A DNA stretch of 34,817 bases from Caballeronia grimmiae (lineage in GTDB: Bacteria > Pseudomonadota > Gammaproteobacteria > Burkholderiales > Burkholderiaceae): assembly GCF_000698555.1 (NCBI RefSeq), contig NZ_JFHE01000050.1, positions 1 through 34,817 on the forward strand, in the 5' to 3' direction. A model generated the notes under the pieces. The model searched no databases. It was given only the letters and a program-made list of their open reading frames with translations, and had not been told where the DNA came from. Below, one piece after another: positions 26,797-34,817 of the stretch (positions are counted from its first letter, which is position 1; each line of letters opens with the position of its first letter). The translations under genes and the position numbers were made by a program.

Positions 26797-28092
26797 TTAG
26801 CGCATGAAGGAAACGATTTTCTCGCCATGCGATGCGAGTTGCTCGTCGGGCGTGTTCGCATAGCTGTCCAGCCGCCCGATGTACCACTCGCAAAACTTCT
26901 CGACGAGCCCTTCCGTATAGGGCGAGTACGGGCCCGGCTGATACGCGCTGCTGGCCGCGCCGAGCTGCGAGTACTCGACGAGCGTGCGATCCTGCTCGTT
27001 GGTCGCGCGCCATACGGCCGTGAGATTGTCGACGTCGTAATCGATGCCTTCGCGTGCATCCTTGTGCACGAGCCACTTCGTGCGCACGAGCGTTTCGCCG
27101 GCGGACAGCGGGATCACGCTGAACGTGACGATGTGATCGCTCATGAAGTGATGCCACGAATTCGGCTGCGTCCAGAACGAAAGTCCGCCCAGGTCCGCGC
27201 GTTCGAAGCCGCCCAGCAGCTTCCTGCAGGCGACCTTCGCGTCGAGCGTTTGCGATTCGCCATCGCGATCGAGCGGCAGGCGTTGCGTGCGGAAGCCGCT
27301 GACGAGATCAGACAGGCGCTCGATTTCAGCGGACGGCAGGTTCATCGCGTCCCATTGCTTCGCGCGTTCCACGACGGTGCGCTCGAACGCGGCCATGCCT
27401 TCCTCATTCGCGGGCGAGCGTTGATAGCCGAAGCCGTATTCATAGAGCGAAATGGTCAGTTCGGGATGGTTCGCGACGCAGTGATAGCACTCGCGATTGT
27501 TCTCCATCGTGAGCTTCCAGTTGCCCTTTTCGACGAGATCGACGCTCGCCGCGATCTTGCAATCCTTCAGGCCGTGCGGCAGGAGATACGGCTCCATCGC
27601 TTCGCGCAGGACGGCGAAATCGGCGGGCGGTACATCGGCGAGACAGATGAAGATCAGGCCCGCGAGATTCTCCAAATGGACTTTCTTCAGGCTGTGCTTG
27701 CAGCGGTCGAACTGGTCGCCCATGTGCTCGGCGAACATGAGATCGCCGTTCAGGCTATACGTCCAGCTGTGATACGGACACACGATATTGCCGAGCGAAC
27801 CTTTCTCCTGGTTGCACAGGCGCGCGCCGCGATGACGGCACACGTTATGGAACGCGCGGATCTGCATGTCGTCGTCGCGCACGATCAGAATCGAATCGTC
27901 GCCGATATCGATCGTCGTGTAATCGCCGGGCTCGGGCACGTCCGGTTCCACCGCAACCTGAATCCAGTGCTGCCCGAAAATCGCCTTCATATCGAGCGCG
28001 TGAATCTCTTCGCTCGTGTAGAACGGCGCTTCGAGCGTATAGCCCTTCTTGCGGCGTTCGATCATTGCGCGAACGTCTGCCGAAACTTTCAT
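26797..28092 (-). CDS. gbcA: Glycine betaine demethylase, Rieske oxygenase subunit
   Basis: A 431-residue Rieske non-haem iron oxygenase. The Rieske cluster ligands are Cys85, His87 (CRHRGA) and Cys105, His108 (CPYHSW). The mononuclear iron site includes His204 and His209 in NNRECYHCVANHPEL, with a later aspartate in the NEQDRTLVE region. With GbcB it oxidises a methyl group of glycine betaine, giving dimethylglycine and formaldehyde in the cytoplasm. I chose the ATG at 28092, preceded by AGGAG, over an upstream ATG at 28107 that overlaps this ribosome binding site. The 69-bp gap to the etfB-like gene carries a 12-bp-period repeat (28117-28152) and may hold a promoter. Confidence 0.95.
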   Translation of the reverse strand: MKVSADVRAMIERRKKGYTLEAPFYTSEEIHALDMKAIFGQHWIQVAVEPDVPEPGDYTTIDIGDDSILIVRDDDMQIRAFHNVCRHRGARLCNQEKGSLGNIVCPYHSWTYSLNGDLMFAEHMGDQFDRCKHSLKKVHLENLAGLIFICLADVPPADFAVLREAMEPYLLPHGLKDCKIAASVDLVEKGNWKLTMENNRECYHCVANHPELTISLYEYGFGYQRSPANEEGMAAFERTVVERAKQWDAMNLPSAEIERLSDLVSGFRTQRLPLDRDGESQTLDAKVACRKLLGGFERADLGGLSFWTQPNSWHHFMSDHIVTFSVIPLSAGETLVRTKWLVHKDAREGIDYDVDNLTAVWRATNEQDRTLVEYSQLGAASSAYQPGPYSPYTEGLVEKFCEWYIGRLDSYANTPDEQLASHGEKIVSFMR

Positions 28093-28116
28093 CGTGTGCT
28101 CCTGCATCGCTTTTTG

Positions 28117-28152
28117 GCCCGCTGTTGTGCCCGTTTGTCTGCCCGCCTGCTG
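28117..28152. repeat. Three 12-bp-period direct repeats upstream of gbcA
   Basis: GCCCG recurs exactly every 12 bp at 28117, 28129 and 28141, within a degenerate 12-mer GCCCGyyTGyyk. It is in the 69-bp gap between etfB-like and gbcA. It may be a regulator-binding array or coincidence in GC-rich DNA. Confidence 0.35.
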
Positions 28153-28161
28153 CCGTCGAAA

Positions 28162-28920
28162 TCAGTAGTCGACGAGTTGATGCTCGCGCAAATACGCCAG
28201 AATCACTTGTGCTTTTTCGACGGAACTCCCTTCAATTACGACGCTGCCGCCACGGCTTTCCGTCGTCGTCGCGGAGAGCATGCGTGCGTGGCCGGTGCGC
28301 TTCTCCGGCGCGGCGAGGCGCTTCGGCTTCGCGGTGACAGGACCGAGCGTCCACGCGCTCTGTTCCTTGTCCACCGGCGCGTTGGCCGCGACCGGCGCGA
28401 CGCGCCCTTCCTTCATGCGCGCATACGCATAACGCGGCGCGGCGTTCGCCAGCGGATGAACCGCGACGAGCGCCGGCAGCTGCACCCGCACGCCGCGGCG
28501 CAAGCCCTTCGGCATGAACTGCCGCACTTCGACGCCTTCGTTCGTCACGCTGACATCCACTGCGGACCCGACGAGCGCAACGTTCAGCGCATCCGCGAGC
28601 TTGTAGGGCAGCGTGCCGCTATCGAATGCGCCTTCCGCACGCGTGCCTGTCATCACGAGGTCATAGTCTGCGAGACGTTGCGCGAGCGCGGCGCAGGCAT
28701 CGCCCGATGTGTTGAGCACTTCGACGCGCGGTGCGCCCAGTGCGAGATATTCGGCAAGCGCGGGACTGCCCGGATCGCCGGCATGCAGCACGTCGAGCTG
28801 CGCGCCGTGTTGCTTCGCGATATCGAGGGCGATGGCGAGCGCCGCTGCATCGTTACGGCTATAGCGCGCCGTGCCGCTCACGGGATGACGTCCCACGGAT
28901 ACGAGTACGGCGATCTTCAT
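28162..28920 (-). CDS. etfB: Electron transfer flavoprotein beta-subunit-like protein of the dimethylglycine pathway
   Basis: A 252-residue EtfB-like protein. It starts MKIAVLVSVGRHPVSG, has an adenine-nucleotide alpha-hydrolase fold with DLVMTGTRAEGAFDSGTLPYKLADAL at about residues 85-110, and ends with a C-terminal helix (SVEKAQVILAYLREH) that fits EtfB tails. It would pair with the EtfA-like protein encoded directly upstream, and the two genes overlap by 4 bp (ATGA), indicating translational coupling. The heterodimer likely accepts electrons from the DgcAB dimethylglycine demethylase and passes them to an ETF:quinone oxidoreductase. The sequence is divergent from housekeeping EtfB, and the assignment rests on both the fold phrases and the location. 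Confidence 0.85.
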   Translation of the reverse strand: MKIAVLVSVGRHPVSGTARYSRNDAAALAIALDIAKQHGAQLDVLHAGDPGSPALAEYLALGAPRVEVLNTSGDACAALAQRLADYDLVMTGTRAEGAFDSGTLPYKLADALNVALVGSAVDVSVTNEGVEVRQFMPKGLRRGVRVQLPALVAVHPLANAAPRYAYARMKEGRVAPVAANAPVDKEQSAWTLGPVTAKPKRLAAPEKRTGHARMLSATTTESRGGSVVIEGSSVEKAQVILAYLREHQLVDY

Positions 28921-30080
28921 GCGAACGCTCCTTCCGCCAGCGATGTTTCGACGATCGACGCCCCGTTCGCACGCGATGCACGCGCGGCGGCGGCTGCATC
29001 GGTCAGCGCCTTGATGGTCTCTTGCGTATCCGCGACGATCGTGAGATTCGCGCGCTTGGCTATGGGCGCGCTCGCATCCAGATTCACGGCGATCACATGC
29101 CGGCAATCCTTGATGCCCTGCAAGTGCTGCACCGCGCCCGAGATGCCGAACGCGATATAAACGCTTGCTTCGACGGTCTTGCCGGTCGCGCCGATCTGCT
29201 TGTCGCGCGTGAACTTGCCGTCATCGACGGCGACACGGCTCGCACCGATCGCCGCGCCGAGCGTCGAGGCCAACGCTTCGAACGCGGGGATATCGGTCAC
29301 GCCGTTGCCCGCCGAGATGATGAAGTCCGCTTCTTCGAGCGCGACTTGCGCGGCATCCATTTCTTCGATGCCAAGATCGACGTAAGCGCTCTCGACGGCA
29401 GCGGGCACGATGCCTTCGCTCTGCACGCGCTCGCCGGCGCCGACGAAAGGCAGCTTCGCATCCACGGCGTTCGGCGCGAGCAGAACGACATCGGGCAACG
29501 CGCGTGAGGCGACTGCACGGCCCGCCTGCGCATAAGAAGCAACATGCGACGCATCCAGCTCGACGACATGCGTGGCGATGCTGGCGTCCGCGTGCGCGGC
29601 GTAACGGCGGCCGAGGTCGCCATCGCCGGTTGCGTTGTCCGGCATGAAGACATGCGCGGGCGCAAACGCCGCGACGCATGCCGCAAGCGCGCGCAGTTCA
29701 TCATCGGGCGCATAGCGGCGGCGATCGAACGCTTCGAGTTCGATATACCGGTCCGCACCGAGCGATGCAGCATCATCGCTGAACGCGCCGAACGCGATCA
29801 GCACGACTTCGGTTTCATCGTCCGCAAGCAAGGCGGCAGCGGCGAGCGCCTGGCGCGCGTGATCGTCGAGCGCGCCGCGATCGGTGTGCGCCGCGACGAG
29901 CAAGGCACGGCGCGCGGGCTTCGTCGTGCGGCGCGGCTTGACCGCTTCGTGATGCGCGGCATGCGTCGAAGCAAAGTCGAGCATCGCGCCGGTGCCGATC
30001 TCGCCGAGCGTGATGCGCCTGAGTCCTGCCGTCGTGACGACGAAAGGCCGGCGCGGATCGATTCGTTTGATCGTGTTCAT
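28917..30080 (-). CDS. etfA: Electron transfer flavoprotein alpha-subunit-like protein of the dimethylglycine pathway
   Basis: A 387-residue EtfA-like protein. The N-terminal region is longer and more variable than in housekeeping EtfA. The C-terminal FAD domain is clear at about 255-340: SAGNGVTDIPAFEALASTLG, GASRVAVDDGKFTRDKQIG, TGKTVEASVYIAFGISGAVQ and AVNLDASAPI. The usual SGGRG and GQTG are here SAGNG and GATG, so two FAD-contacting positions differ from the canonical form. It probably forms the FAD-holding half of a dedicated ETF serving DgcAB. It begins 3 bp after the dgcB stop and overlaps the etfB-like gene by 4 bp. Confidence 0.9.
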   Translation of the reverse strand: MNTIKRIDPRRPFVVTTAGLRRITLGEIGTGAMLDFASTHAAHHEAVKPRRTTKPARRALLVAAHTDRGALDDHARQALAAAALLADDETEVVLIAFGAFSDDAASLGADRYIELEAFDRRRYAPDDELRALAACVAAFAPAHVFMPDNATGDGDLGRRYAAHADASIATHVVELDASHVASYAQAGRAVASRALPDVVLLAPNAVDAKLPFVGAGERVQSEGIVPAAVESAYVDLGIEEMDAAQVALEEADFIISAGNGVTDIPAFEALASTLGAAIGASRVAVDDGKFTRDKQIGATGKTVEASVYIAFGISGAVQHLQGIKDCRHVIAVNLDASAPIAKRANLTIVADTQETIKALTDAAAAARASRANGASIVETSLAEGAFA

Positions 30081-30083
30081 GCG

Positions 30084-31997
30084 TTACTCCAGCGCTGCGG
30101 CGACCAGCTCCGCCACGTCGAGCACTTCGGGACGAGGACCGACCACGCCTTCGAGCATCGCGGTGCATTGCGGGCAACCGACGGCGACCACTTCCGCGCC
30201 CGTCGCCTTCGCATCGCCGATGCGGATGTCCGGAATGCGCTGCTTGCCGGGGATATCCGTCAACGGCGCACCGCCGCCACCGCCGCAGCAACGCGCACGC
30301 ATGCCGTGACGCTCCATCTCCACCACCTTGATGCCGATGGTCTTCAGCAGCTTGCGCGGCGCTTCCGTTTCGCCGTTATAGCGGCCGAGATAGCAGGGGT
30401 CGTGATACGTGATCTTCTTGTCGGCGAGCACCGCCGCGGCCTTCGGCGTGAGCTTGCCGCTCGCGACCAGTTCCGCCATGAACGCCGTGTGATGCTGCAC
30501 TTCGTAGAAGCCGCCGAGCGCGCGGTATTCGTTGCGCAGGCTATGCAGCACGTGCGGGTCGGCCGTCACGATGCGCCTGAACGAATAGCGCGAGAGCGTG
30601 TCCATCAGCTTCGCGGCGCATTGCTGGAACGTGGCTTCATCGCCGAGACGGCGAGCCGTGTCGCCCGTATCGGTTTCCGCGCTGCCGAGCACCGCGTAAT
30701 CGACGCCCGCCTTGTTCATCACCTTTGCGAACGCACGCAGCGTGCGTTGATAGCGCATGTCGAACGCGCCTTCGCCTGCTATCAGCAACACGTCGACCAT
30801 GCGGCCCGGCTGCGCGACCTGCACCTGCAAATCGACGGACCAGTCGTAGCGCGCGCCGATGTCGTAGCCGTTCGCGCTGCCCGTCTCGCGCAGATTCGCG
30901 AGCGTGATCGGGCCTTTGCCCGGCACGTTGCCTTCGACGAGCGTCTGGTTGCGGCGCATGTCGACGATCGCATCGACATGCTCGATCAGCATCGGGCACT
31001 CCTGCACGCAAGCGCGGCACGTCGTGCAGGACCAGATGGTGTCGGCTTCGATCATGCTCGAGATGAGCGGCTTGCCCGGCGCGCCCGCATGCTTGCCGAC
31101 CGGAATGCCCGGCGTGGGACTGCCTGCATACGCGGCATCGGTGCCGCCGACCATGCCCGTCACCAGGTCCTGAATCAGCTTCTTCGGATTGAGCGGCTGA
31201 CCCGATGCAAACGCGGGGCATGCGGCTTCGCATTTTCCGCACTGCACGCATGCATCGAAGCTCAGCAGTTGGTTCCAGCGAAATTCGATTGGCTTGCCGA
31301 CCCCATACTCTTTCGCATCGAGCACGGGCATCTTCAGTGCCGTGGGCGGCACCACGTCCTGATCGTGCTTCGCCTTGAAGCGCTCCTGCCGCGGATGAAA
31401 CGCGAGATGCAGGAGACCGGCCATCGCGTGCTTCATCGGTCCGCCGCGCGCTGCGCCGAACGTCATCGTGTAGGCGCCCGCGCCGATCAGCAATGCGACG
31501 ATGATCGCGAGCGCACCGGACATCCACGTTGCGGGCAACAGCATGAACAACGCGAGGCCTAGCGCGAACGAGCCGAGCAGAAGCGGCAGGCTGTCCCACG
31601 GTCCACGCGACAGACGCGCGGGCACCGCCTTCGCGCCGTGCCTGCGCCGGTACACGAACACCGCGCCCACGAACATGATGAGCGCCGCGACGAAGATCGC
31701 CTTGTCGAGCCACGGCGAATAGATCGCGAGGCCGTAGTTGAGGAACACGAGCGCCATCGCGAGGATCGCGCCGCCCGCTGTCGCGACGTGCGTTCTTGCG
31801 ATATACGGATCGCGCGCAACGACATGATGCAGGTCCACGAAATAGCGCTTGGGGATGGTCAGCAGATTGCCCCATCCATAAGCGCCCGCAACGGTCGCGC
31901 GCCCTTCGCGCCAGTACGCCGCGCGCCTCATGGTGGCGAAGGCGAGGCCCGCAACCGAGGCCCACAGCAAGACGGTGATGACAAACACGGGATTCAT
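30084..31997 (-). CDS. dgcB: Dimethylglycine demethylation protein, membrane Fe-S subunit
   Basis: A 637-residue membrane-bound iron-sulfur protein. The N-terminal third has about five hydrophobic segments (near 2-22, 72-92, 98-117, 136-155, 160-180). Then come two 4Fe-4S motifs, Cys250/253/256/260 and Cys324/327/330/334, and two cysteine-rich CCG domains of the heterodisulfide-reductase type (HDPCYLGRYN with Cys535, CCGGGGG at 570-576, GCPQC with Cys608 and Cys611). It works with DgcA to oxidise dimethylglycine to sarcosine and moves the electrons through its Fe-S clusters, probably to the ETF pair or the quinone pool. It lies 12 bp after dgcA and 3 bp before the etfA-like gene. Confidence 0.93.
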   Translation of the reverse strand: MNPVFVITVLLWASVAGLAFATMRRAAYWREGRATVAGAYGWGNLLTIPKRYFVDLHHVVARDPYIARTHVATAGGAILAMALVFLNYGLAIYSPWLDKAIFVAALIMFVGAVFVYRRRHGAKAVPARLSRGPWDSLPLLLGSFALGLALFMLLPATWMSGALAIIVALLIGAGAYTMTFGAARGGPMKHAMAGLLHLAFHPRQERFKAKHDQDVVPPTALKMPVLDAKEYGVGKPIEFRWNQLLSFDACVQCGKCEAACPAFASGQPLNPKKLIQDLVTGMVGGTDAAYAGSPTPGIPVGKHAGAPGKPLISSMIEADTIWSCTTCRACVQECPMLIEHVDAIVDMRRNQTLVEGNVPGKGPITLANLRETGSANGYDIGARYDWSVDLQVQVAQPGRMVDVLLIAGEGAFDMRYQRTLRAFAKVMNKAGVDYAVLGSAETDTGDTARRLGDEATFQQCAAKLMDTLSRYSFRRIVTADPHVLHSLRNEYRALGGFYEVQHHTAFMAELVASGKLTPKAAAVLADKKITYHDPCYLGRYNGETEAPRKLLKTIGIKVVEMERHGMRARCCGGGGGAPLTDIPGKQRIPDIRIGDAKATGAEVVAVGCPQCTAMLEGVVGPRPEVLDVAELVAAALE

Positions 31998-32009
31998 CGC
32001 GCAATGCCC

Positions 32010-34073
32010 TCAAAAGTCCTTGCAAAGACGCAGCGCGTCGTAAATCGCGCCGTGGATGTTGTGCATCGAGATGCAGTCGCCGACGCGGAACAGCAGGAAT
32101 CGCCCGTTGCCGAGCTCTTCGGACAGGCACGGCTGCGCCTCCGACGCGAAGAGCTTGTGCACGTCCACTTGTCCGCGATTGAGCGACTCGGACTTGAGCT
32201 TCCAGTACAGCGCATCGTTGGGCGTGCTGCCGTTTTCGATCACGACCTGATCCACCGCGCGCTCTTCCTGCTCTTCCGTGTACTCGTTGCGCAGCACGGC
32301 GATCTTCTTGCCGTCTTCCTCGTACACCTTGTCGAGCCAGTAATTCGGCGTGTGAATGACGCCTTGCGCATAGAGGCGTCGATAGAAGATCGGGAACGTG
32401 GTGCCGCCGACGTCGTCCGCGACTTTCACATCGGGCGTCACGATCTCGACATTCGATCCACGCGACGAGATGAAATCCGCGACGCCCGCGCCCGCATGCG
32501 TGCTCACGCCGTCATAAACGAGCACGTTCTTGCCCGGCTCGACCTTGCCCGAAAGAATGTCCCACGAACTCACGGCGAGTCCCTGATCGACGCCCCATGC
32601 GGGCACCTGATCCGTGAACGACGAACCGCCCGTTGCGAGCACGATGATGTCCGGCTTCTCGGCCATGATCGCCTTGTCGTCCGCTGCGACGCCGAGACGG
32701 CGGTCCACGCCAAGGCGCTTCGTTTCCATGTCGAACCAGCGCACGATGCCCGCCATCTGCTCGCGCTGCGGCGCTTTTGCCGCGAGCATGATCTGCCCGC
32801 CGACGTAATCGTTCTTCTCGAAGAGCACAACGTCGTGGCCACGCGACCTCGCGACGCGCGCTGCTTCGAGTCCCGCCGGGCCAGCCCCGACGACGACGAC
32901 CTTGCGCTTTGGCCCGCGCGACTTCTCGATGACATGCGGCATCGTCGCTTCACGCGAAGTCGCGGCGTTCTGCACGCACAGCACGTCGAGCCCGTTGTAC
33001 TGGCGGTCGATGCAGTAGTTCGCGCCGACGCATTGCTTGATCTCGTCCTCGCGGCCATCGCGAATCTTGATGACCATATGCGGGTCGGCAATCTGCGCGC
33101 GCGTCATGCCGACGAGATCGACCATGCCGTTCGCGAGCAGGCGCTCGGCCTGGCCCGCATCGCGGATGCTTTGCGCGTGCATGATCGGCAGCTTCACCAC
33201 CGACTTGATGCCCGCCGCAAGATGCACGAACGGTTCGGGCGGCAGCGCCATCGGCGGCATGCAGTTGGCGAGCGTGTTGTGCGTATCCGCGCCCGAACCG
33301 ATCACGCCGATGTAATCGATAAGGCCGGTTTCGGCCATCGCCTGTGCGATTTCCTTCAGTTGCTCGTGATCGAGCCCGTCTTCGTGAAACTCGTCGCCGC
33401 ACATGCGCAGGCCCACGCAGAAGTCCGCGCCGACCGCTTCGCGCACGGCCTTCAGCACTTCGACACCGAAACGCAGGCGGTTCTGCAGCGAGCCGCCCCA
33501 TTCGTCGGTACGGAAGTTGGTGCGCGGGCTCCAGAACTGGTCGATCAGATGCTGGTGCGCCGCCGATATCTCGATGCCGTCCATGCCCGCATCCTTCACG
33601 CGCTTTGCAGCGGCCGCGAAGTCTTCGATGATGCGGCGAATCTCTTCGATTTCGATGATCTTCGCGTTGCCGCGATGCACCGGCTCGCGCACGCCCGATG
33701 GCGACATCAGATGCGGCCAGCTCTCGCCGTGCCATGCCGAGCGGCGGCCCATGTGCGTCGCCTGGATCATGATCTTCGCGCCATGACGATGCATCGCTTC
33801 AGCGAGGCGCGCGAGCGGATCGATGATCTTGTCCGTCGACAGGTTCACCGACTTCCACCACCCTTGCGGGCTGTCGATGGACACCGGGCTCGATCCGCCG
33901 CAGACGGCGAGTCCCACGCCGCCCTTCGCCTTTTCCTCGTAATAGCGGATGTAGCGGTCGCCGGGCAAGCCGCCCGGTTCTGCATACACCTCCGCGTGCG
34001 CGGTGCTGACGATGCGGTTACGCAGGGTCAGCTTGTTCAGCGTGAGTGGCTTGAAAAGGTTCGGGTAACGCAT
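32010..34073 (-). CDS. dgcA: Dimethylglycine demethylation protein, FMN/NAD(P)-type flavoenzyme subunit
   Basis: A 687-residue protein of the trimethylamine dehydrogenase/2,4-dienoyl-CoA reductase family. Residues 1-340 are an old-yellow-enzyme FMN barrel (LRNRIVSTAHAEVYAEPGG, IEISAAHQHLIDQFWSPRTN). A short cysteine region follows at 348-366, then a dinucleotide-binding domain with GAGPAG at 396-401. In the cysteine region only three of the family's four 4Fe-4S ligands remain (Cys348, Cys354, Cys366; Ala351 replaces the other). It demethylates dimethylglycine to sarcosine with DgcB. The ATG at 34073 matches the family start (MRYPNLFKPLTL). It is the third gene of the cluster as seen here. Confidence 0.94.
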   Translation of the reverse strand: MRYPNLFKPLTLNKLTLRNRIVSTAHAEVYAEPGGLPGDRYIRYYEEKAKGGVGLAVCGGSSPVSIDSPQGWWKSVNLSTDKIIDPLARLAEAMHRHGAKIMIQATHMGRRSAWHGESWPHLMSPSGVREPVHRGNAKIIEIEEIRRIIEDFAAAAKRVKDAGMDGIEISAAHQHLIDQFWSPRTNFRTDEWGGSLQNRLRFGVEVLKAVREAVGADFCVGLRMCGDEFHEDGLDHEQLKEIAQAMAETGLIDYIGVIGSGADTHNTLANCMPPMALPPEPFVHLAAGIKSVVKLPIMHAQSIRDAGQAERLLANGMVDLVGMTRAQIADPHMVIKIRDGREDEIKQCVGANYCIDRQYNGLDVLCVQNAATSREATMPHVIEKSRGPKRKVVVVGAGPAGLEAARVARSRGHDVVLFEKNDYVGGQIMLAAKAPQREQMAGIVRWFDMETKRLGVDRRLGVAADDKAIMAEKPDIIVLATGGSSFTDQVPAWGVDQGLAVSSWDILSGKVEPGKNVLVYDGVSTHAGAGVADFISSRGSNVEIVTPDVKVADDVGGTTFPIFYRRLYAQGVIHTPNYWLDKVYEEDGKKIAVLRNEYTEEQEERAVDQVVIENGSTPNDALYWKLKSESLNRGQVDVHKLFASEAQPCLSEELGNGRFLLFRVGDCISMHNIHGAIYDALRLCKDF

Positions 34074-34118
34074 GACGGGAGACCTCGAATTGATATGCGC
34101 TAATGCTTGCTGTGCGTG

Positions 34119-34661
34119 CTATGCGTGAAGCTGGATCGGCGACACTTCGAACACGCAATGGTCGTGGCCTTCCGCCGCGCACTGCGTTTCGATGGAACGC
34201 GAGCGCGGACCCTTCTTCGTGCTGTCGGGTGCGGTGTCGTTCACCCAGTCCATCGCGCCCGCAAACCATCCGGCGAACATGTAGCAGAGCTTGCCCTGCT
34301 TGCCCGGCTGCGCGAGCACGAAAGACGAATGACGCAAATGGATGCGCGCCATTGCGCTTTGCGGGTCCGATTCGACGATATCGAAGAGACCCCAGCCGCG
34401 TTGCGAAAGACGCTTCAGGTAGTGCTCGAACACCGGCATGCCAGCGATGCCGTGCTTCGCGGCCTCCTTGTCGCACCAGTGATACGCAGACTTGTAACCC
34501 GCCTTGTAGAGAATCTCGGCGTACGTCTCGCGTCCGAGCGCTTCTTCGACGGCCACGTGGTTGTTCGTGAAGAAATGGCGCGGCACGTACAGCATCGGCA
34601 GCGCGTCGGTGGTCCAGACGCCGGTTTGCGCGTCGACGTCGATAGGCAGTTGCGGTTGCAT
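34119..34661 (-). CDS. DUF5943 (V4R-like) protein of the dimethylglycine catabolic locus
   Basis: A 180-residue protein with the C-terminal 4-vinyl-reductase-like small-molecule-binding pattern (EALGRETYAEILYKAGYKSAYHW, GLFDIVESDPQSAMARIHLRHS, CYMFAGWFAGAM, final CAAEGHDHCVFEVSP). Proteins of this family lie immediately upstream of dgcA in Pseudomonas and Burkholderia, and are known to be linked genetically to dimethylglycine use, but the exact role is not settled. The late cysteines (Cys161 and Cys169 by my approximate count) could bind a metal. It begins 22 bp after the dipeptidase stop, so it is in the same operon. Confidence 0.85.
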   Translation of the reverse strand: MQPQLPIDVDAQTGVWTTDALPMLYVPRHFFTNNHVAVEEALGRETYAEILYKAGYKSAYHWCDKEAAKHGIAGMPVFEHYLKRLSQRGWGLFDIVESDPQSAMARIHLRHSSFVLAQPGKQGKLCYMFAGWFAGAMDWVNDTAPDSTKKGPRSRSIETQCAAEGHDHCVFEVSPIQLHA

Positions 34662-34683
34662 CGCGGTTTCCCTTATTGATTGT

Positions 34684-34817
34684 TTAGACGTGCCACACTT
34701 CGCCGAATACGCGCAGCCAGTTCTCGCCCATCACCTTCTTGATGCGCGACTCGCTCCACCCGGCGCGCTGCATTGCGGCGGTCAGATTCGGAAACTCGCC
34801 GATCGTGCGAATGCCTT
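34684..34817 (-). CDS. Membrane dipeptidase (peptidase M19) family protein, C-terminal fragment
   Basis: Only the last 44 codons are in the window; the rest lies beyond the right edge. The readable end includes GIRTIGEFPNLTAAM, a phrase RAGWSESRIKKVMGENW and a final RVFGEVWHV, which is the characteristic tail of the renal-dipeptidase (M19) family, where 'GENxLRV' follows the last helix. In Pseudomonas an M19 dipeptidase gene heads the dgcAB locus in the same order, which supports the call. Its substrate in betaine catabolism is not known. Confidence 0.82.
   Translation of the reverse strand, partial: GIRTIGEFPNLTAAMQRAGWSESRIKKVMGENWLRVFGEVWHV

Overview
The window is GC-rich (about 64% by eye) and densely packed with chromosome-type bacterial genes. 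Codon use, gene families and the local glycine betaine catabolic locus point to a Burkholderiaceae member, most likely Paraburkholderia, Caballeronia or Burkholderia; the genus is an inference. I see no tRNA, rRNA, insertion sequence, phage gene, integrase or CRISPR array.

Layout. 1-1164 (-): a LacI-type repressor followed 2 bp later by the start of a sugar ABC ATPase, cut by the window edge, with a palindromic operator upstream. 1362-3002: a YciI-like protein (+), then an SDR oxidoreductase and a MarR regulator (both -), with the same perfect 12-bp palindrome in front of both minus-strand genes. 3349-7494: an orphan LivK-like binding protein, a LysR regulator that overlaps its 3' end, a divergent YbdL-type aminotransferase and an amino-acid binding protein. 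7726-15138: an EmrB-type exporter (+), a DUF29 protein, a very large AsmA/DUF748 protein and a DUF1254/DUF1214 lipoprotein (last three -). 15396-18414 (+): a PaiB-like FMN-binding protein and a CopA-type copper ATPase behind a textbook CueR-type promoter with a 19-bp spacer.

18415-23449 is the most unusual part. A 707-bp AT-richer intergenic region carries two perfect inverted repeats and leads into a 1022-residue enzyme in which an acetoacetyl-CoA-synthetase-like adenylation domain is fused to a carrier domain and a type I thioesterase (A-T-TE, no condensation domain). A family 2 glycosyltransferase follows. This looks like a minimal, free-standing specialised-metabolite synthetase.

23691-34817 is a C1/methylamine block. 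purU (+) faces a long minus-strand cluster which, in transcription order, reads: dipeptidase (partial), DUF5943 protein, dgcA, dgcB, etfA-like, etfB-like, gbcA, gbcB, and a betaine/choline-type binding protein. GbcAB demethylates glycine betaine to dimethylglycine and DgcAB takes that to sarcosine. The divergent ETF pair plausibly carries the electrons, and PurU recycles folate-bound C1 units to formate. Sarcosine oxidase, the GbdR-type activator and a betaine permease are not in the window.
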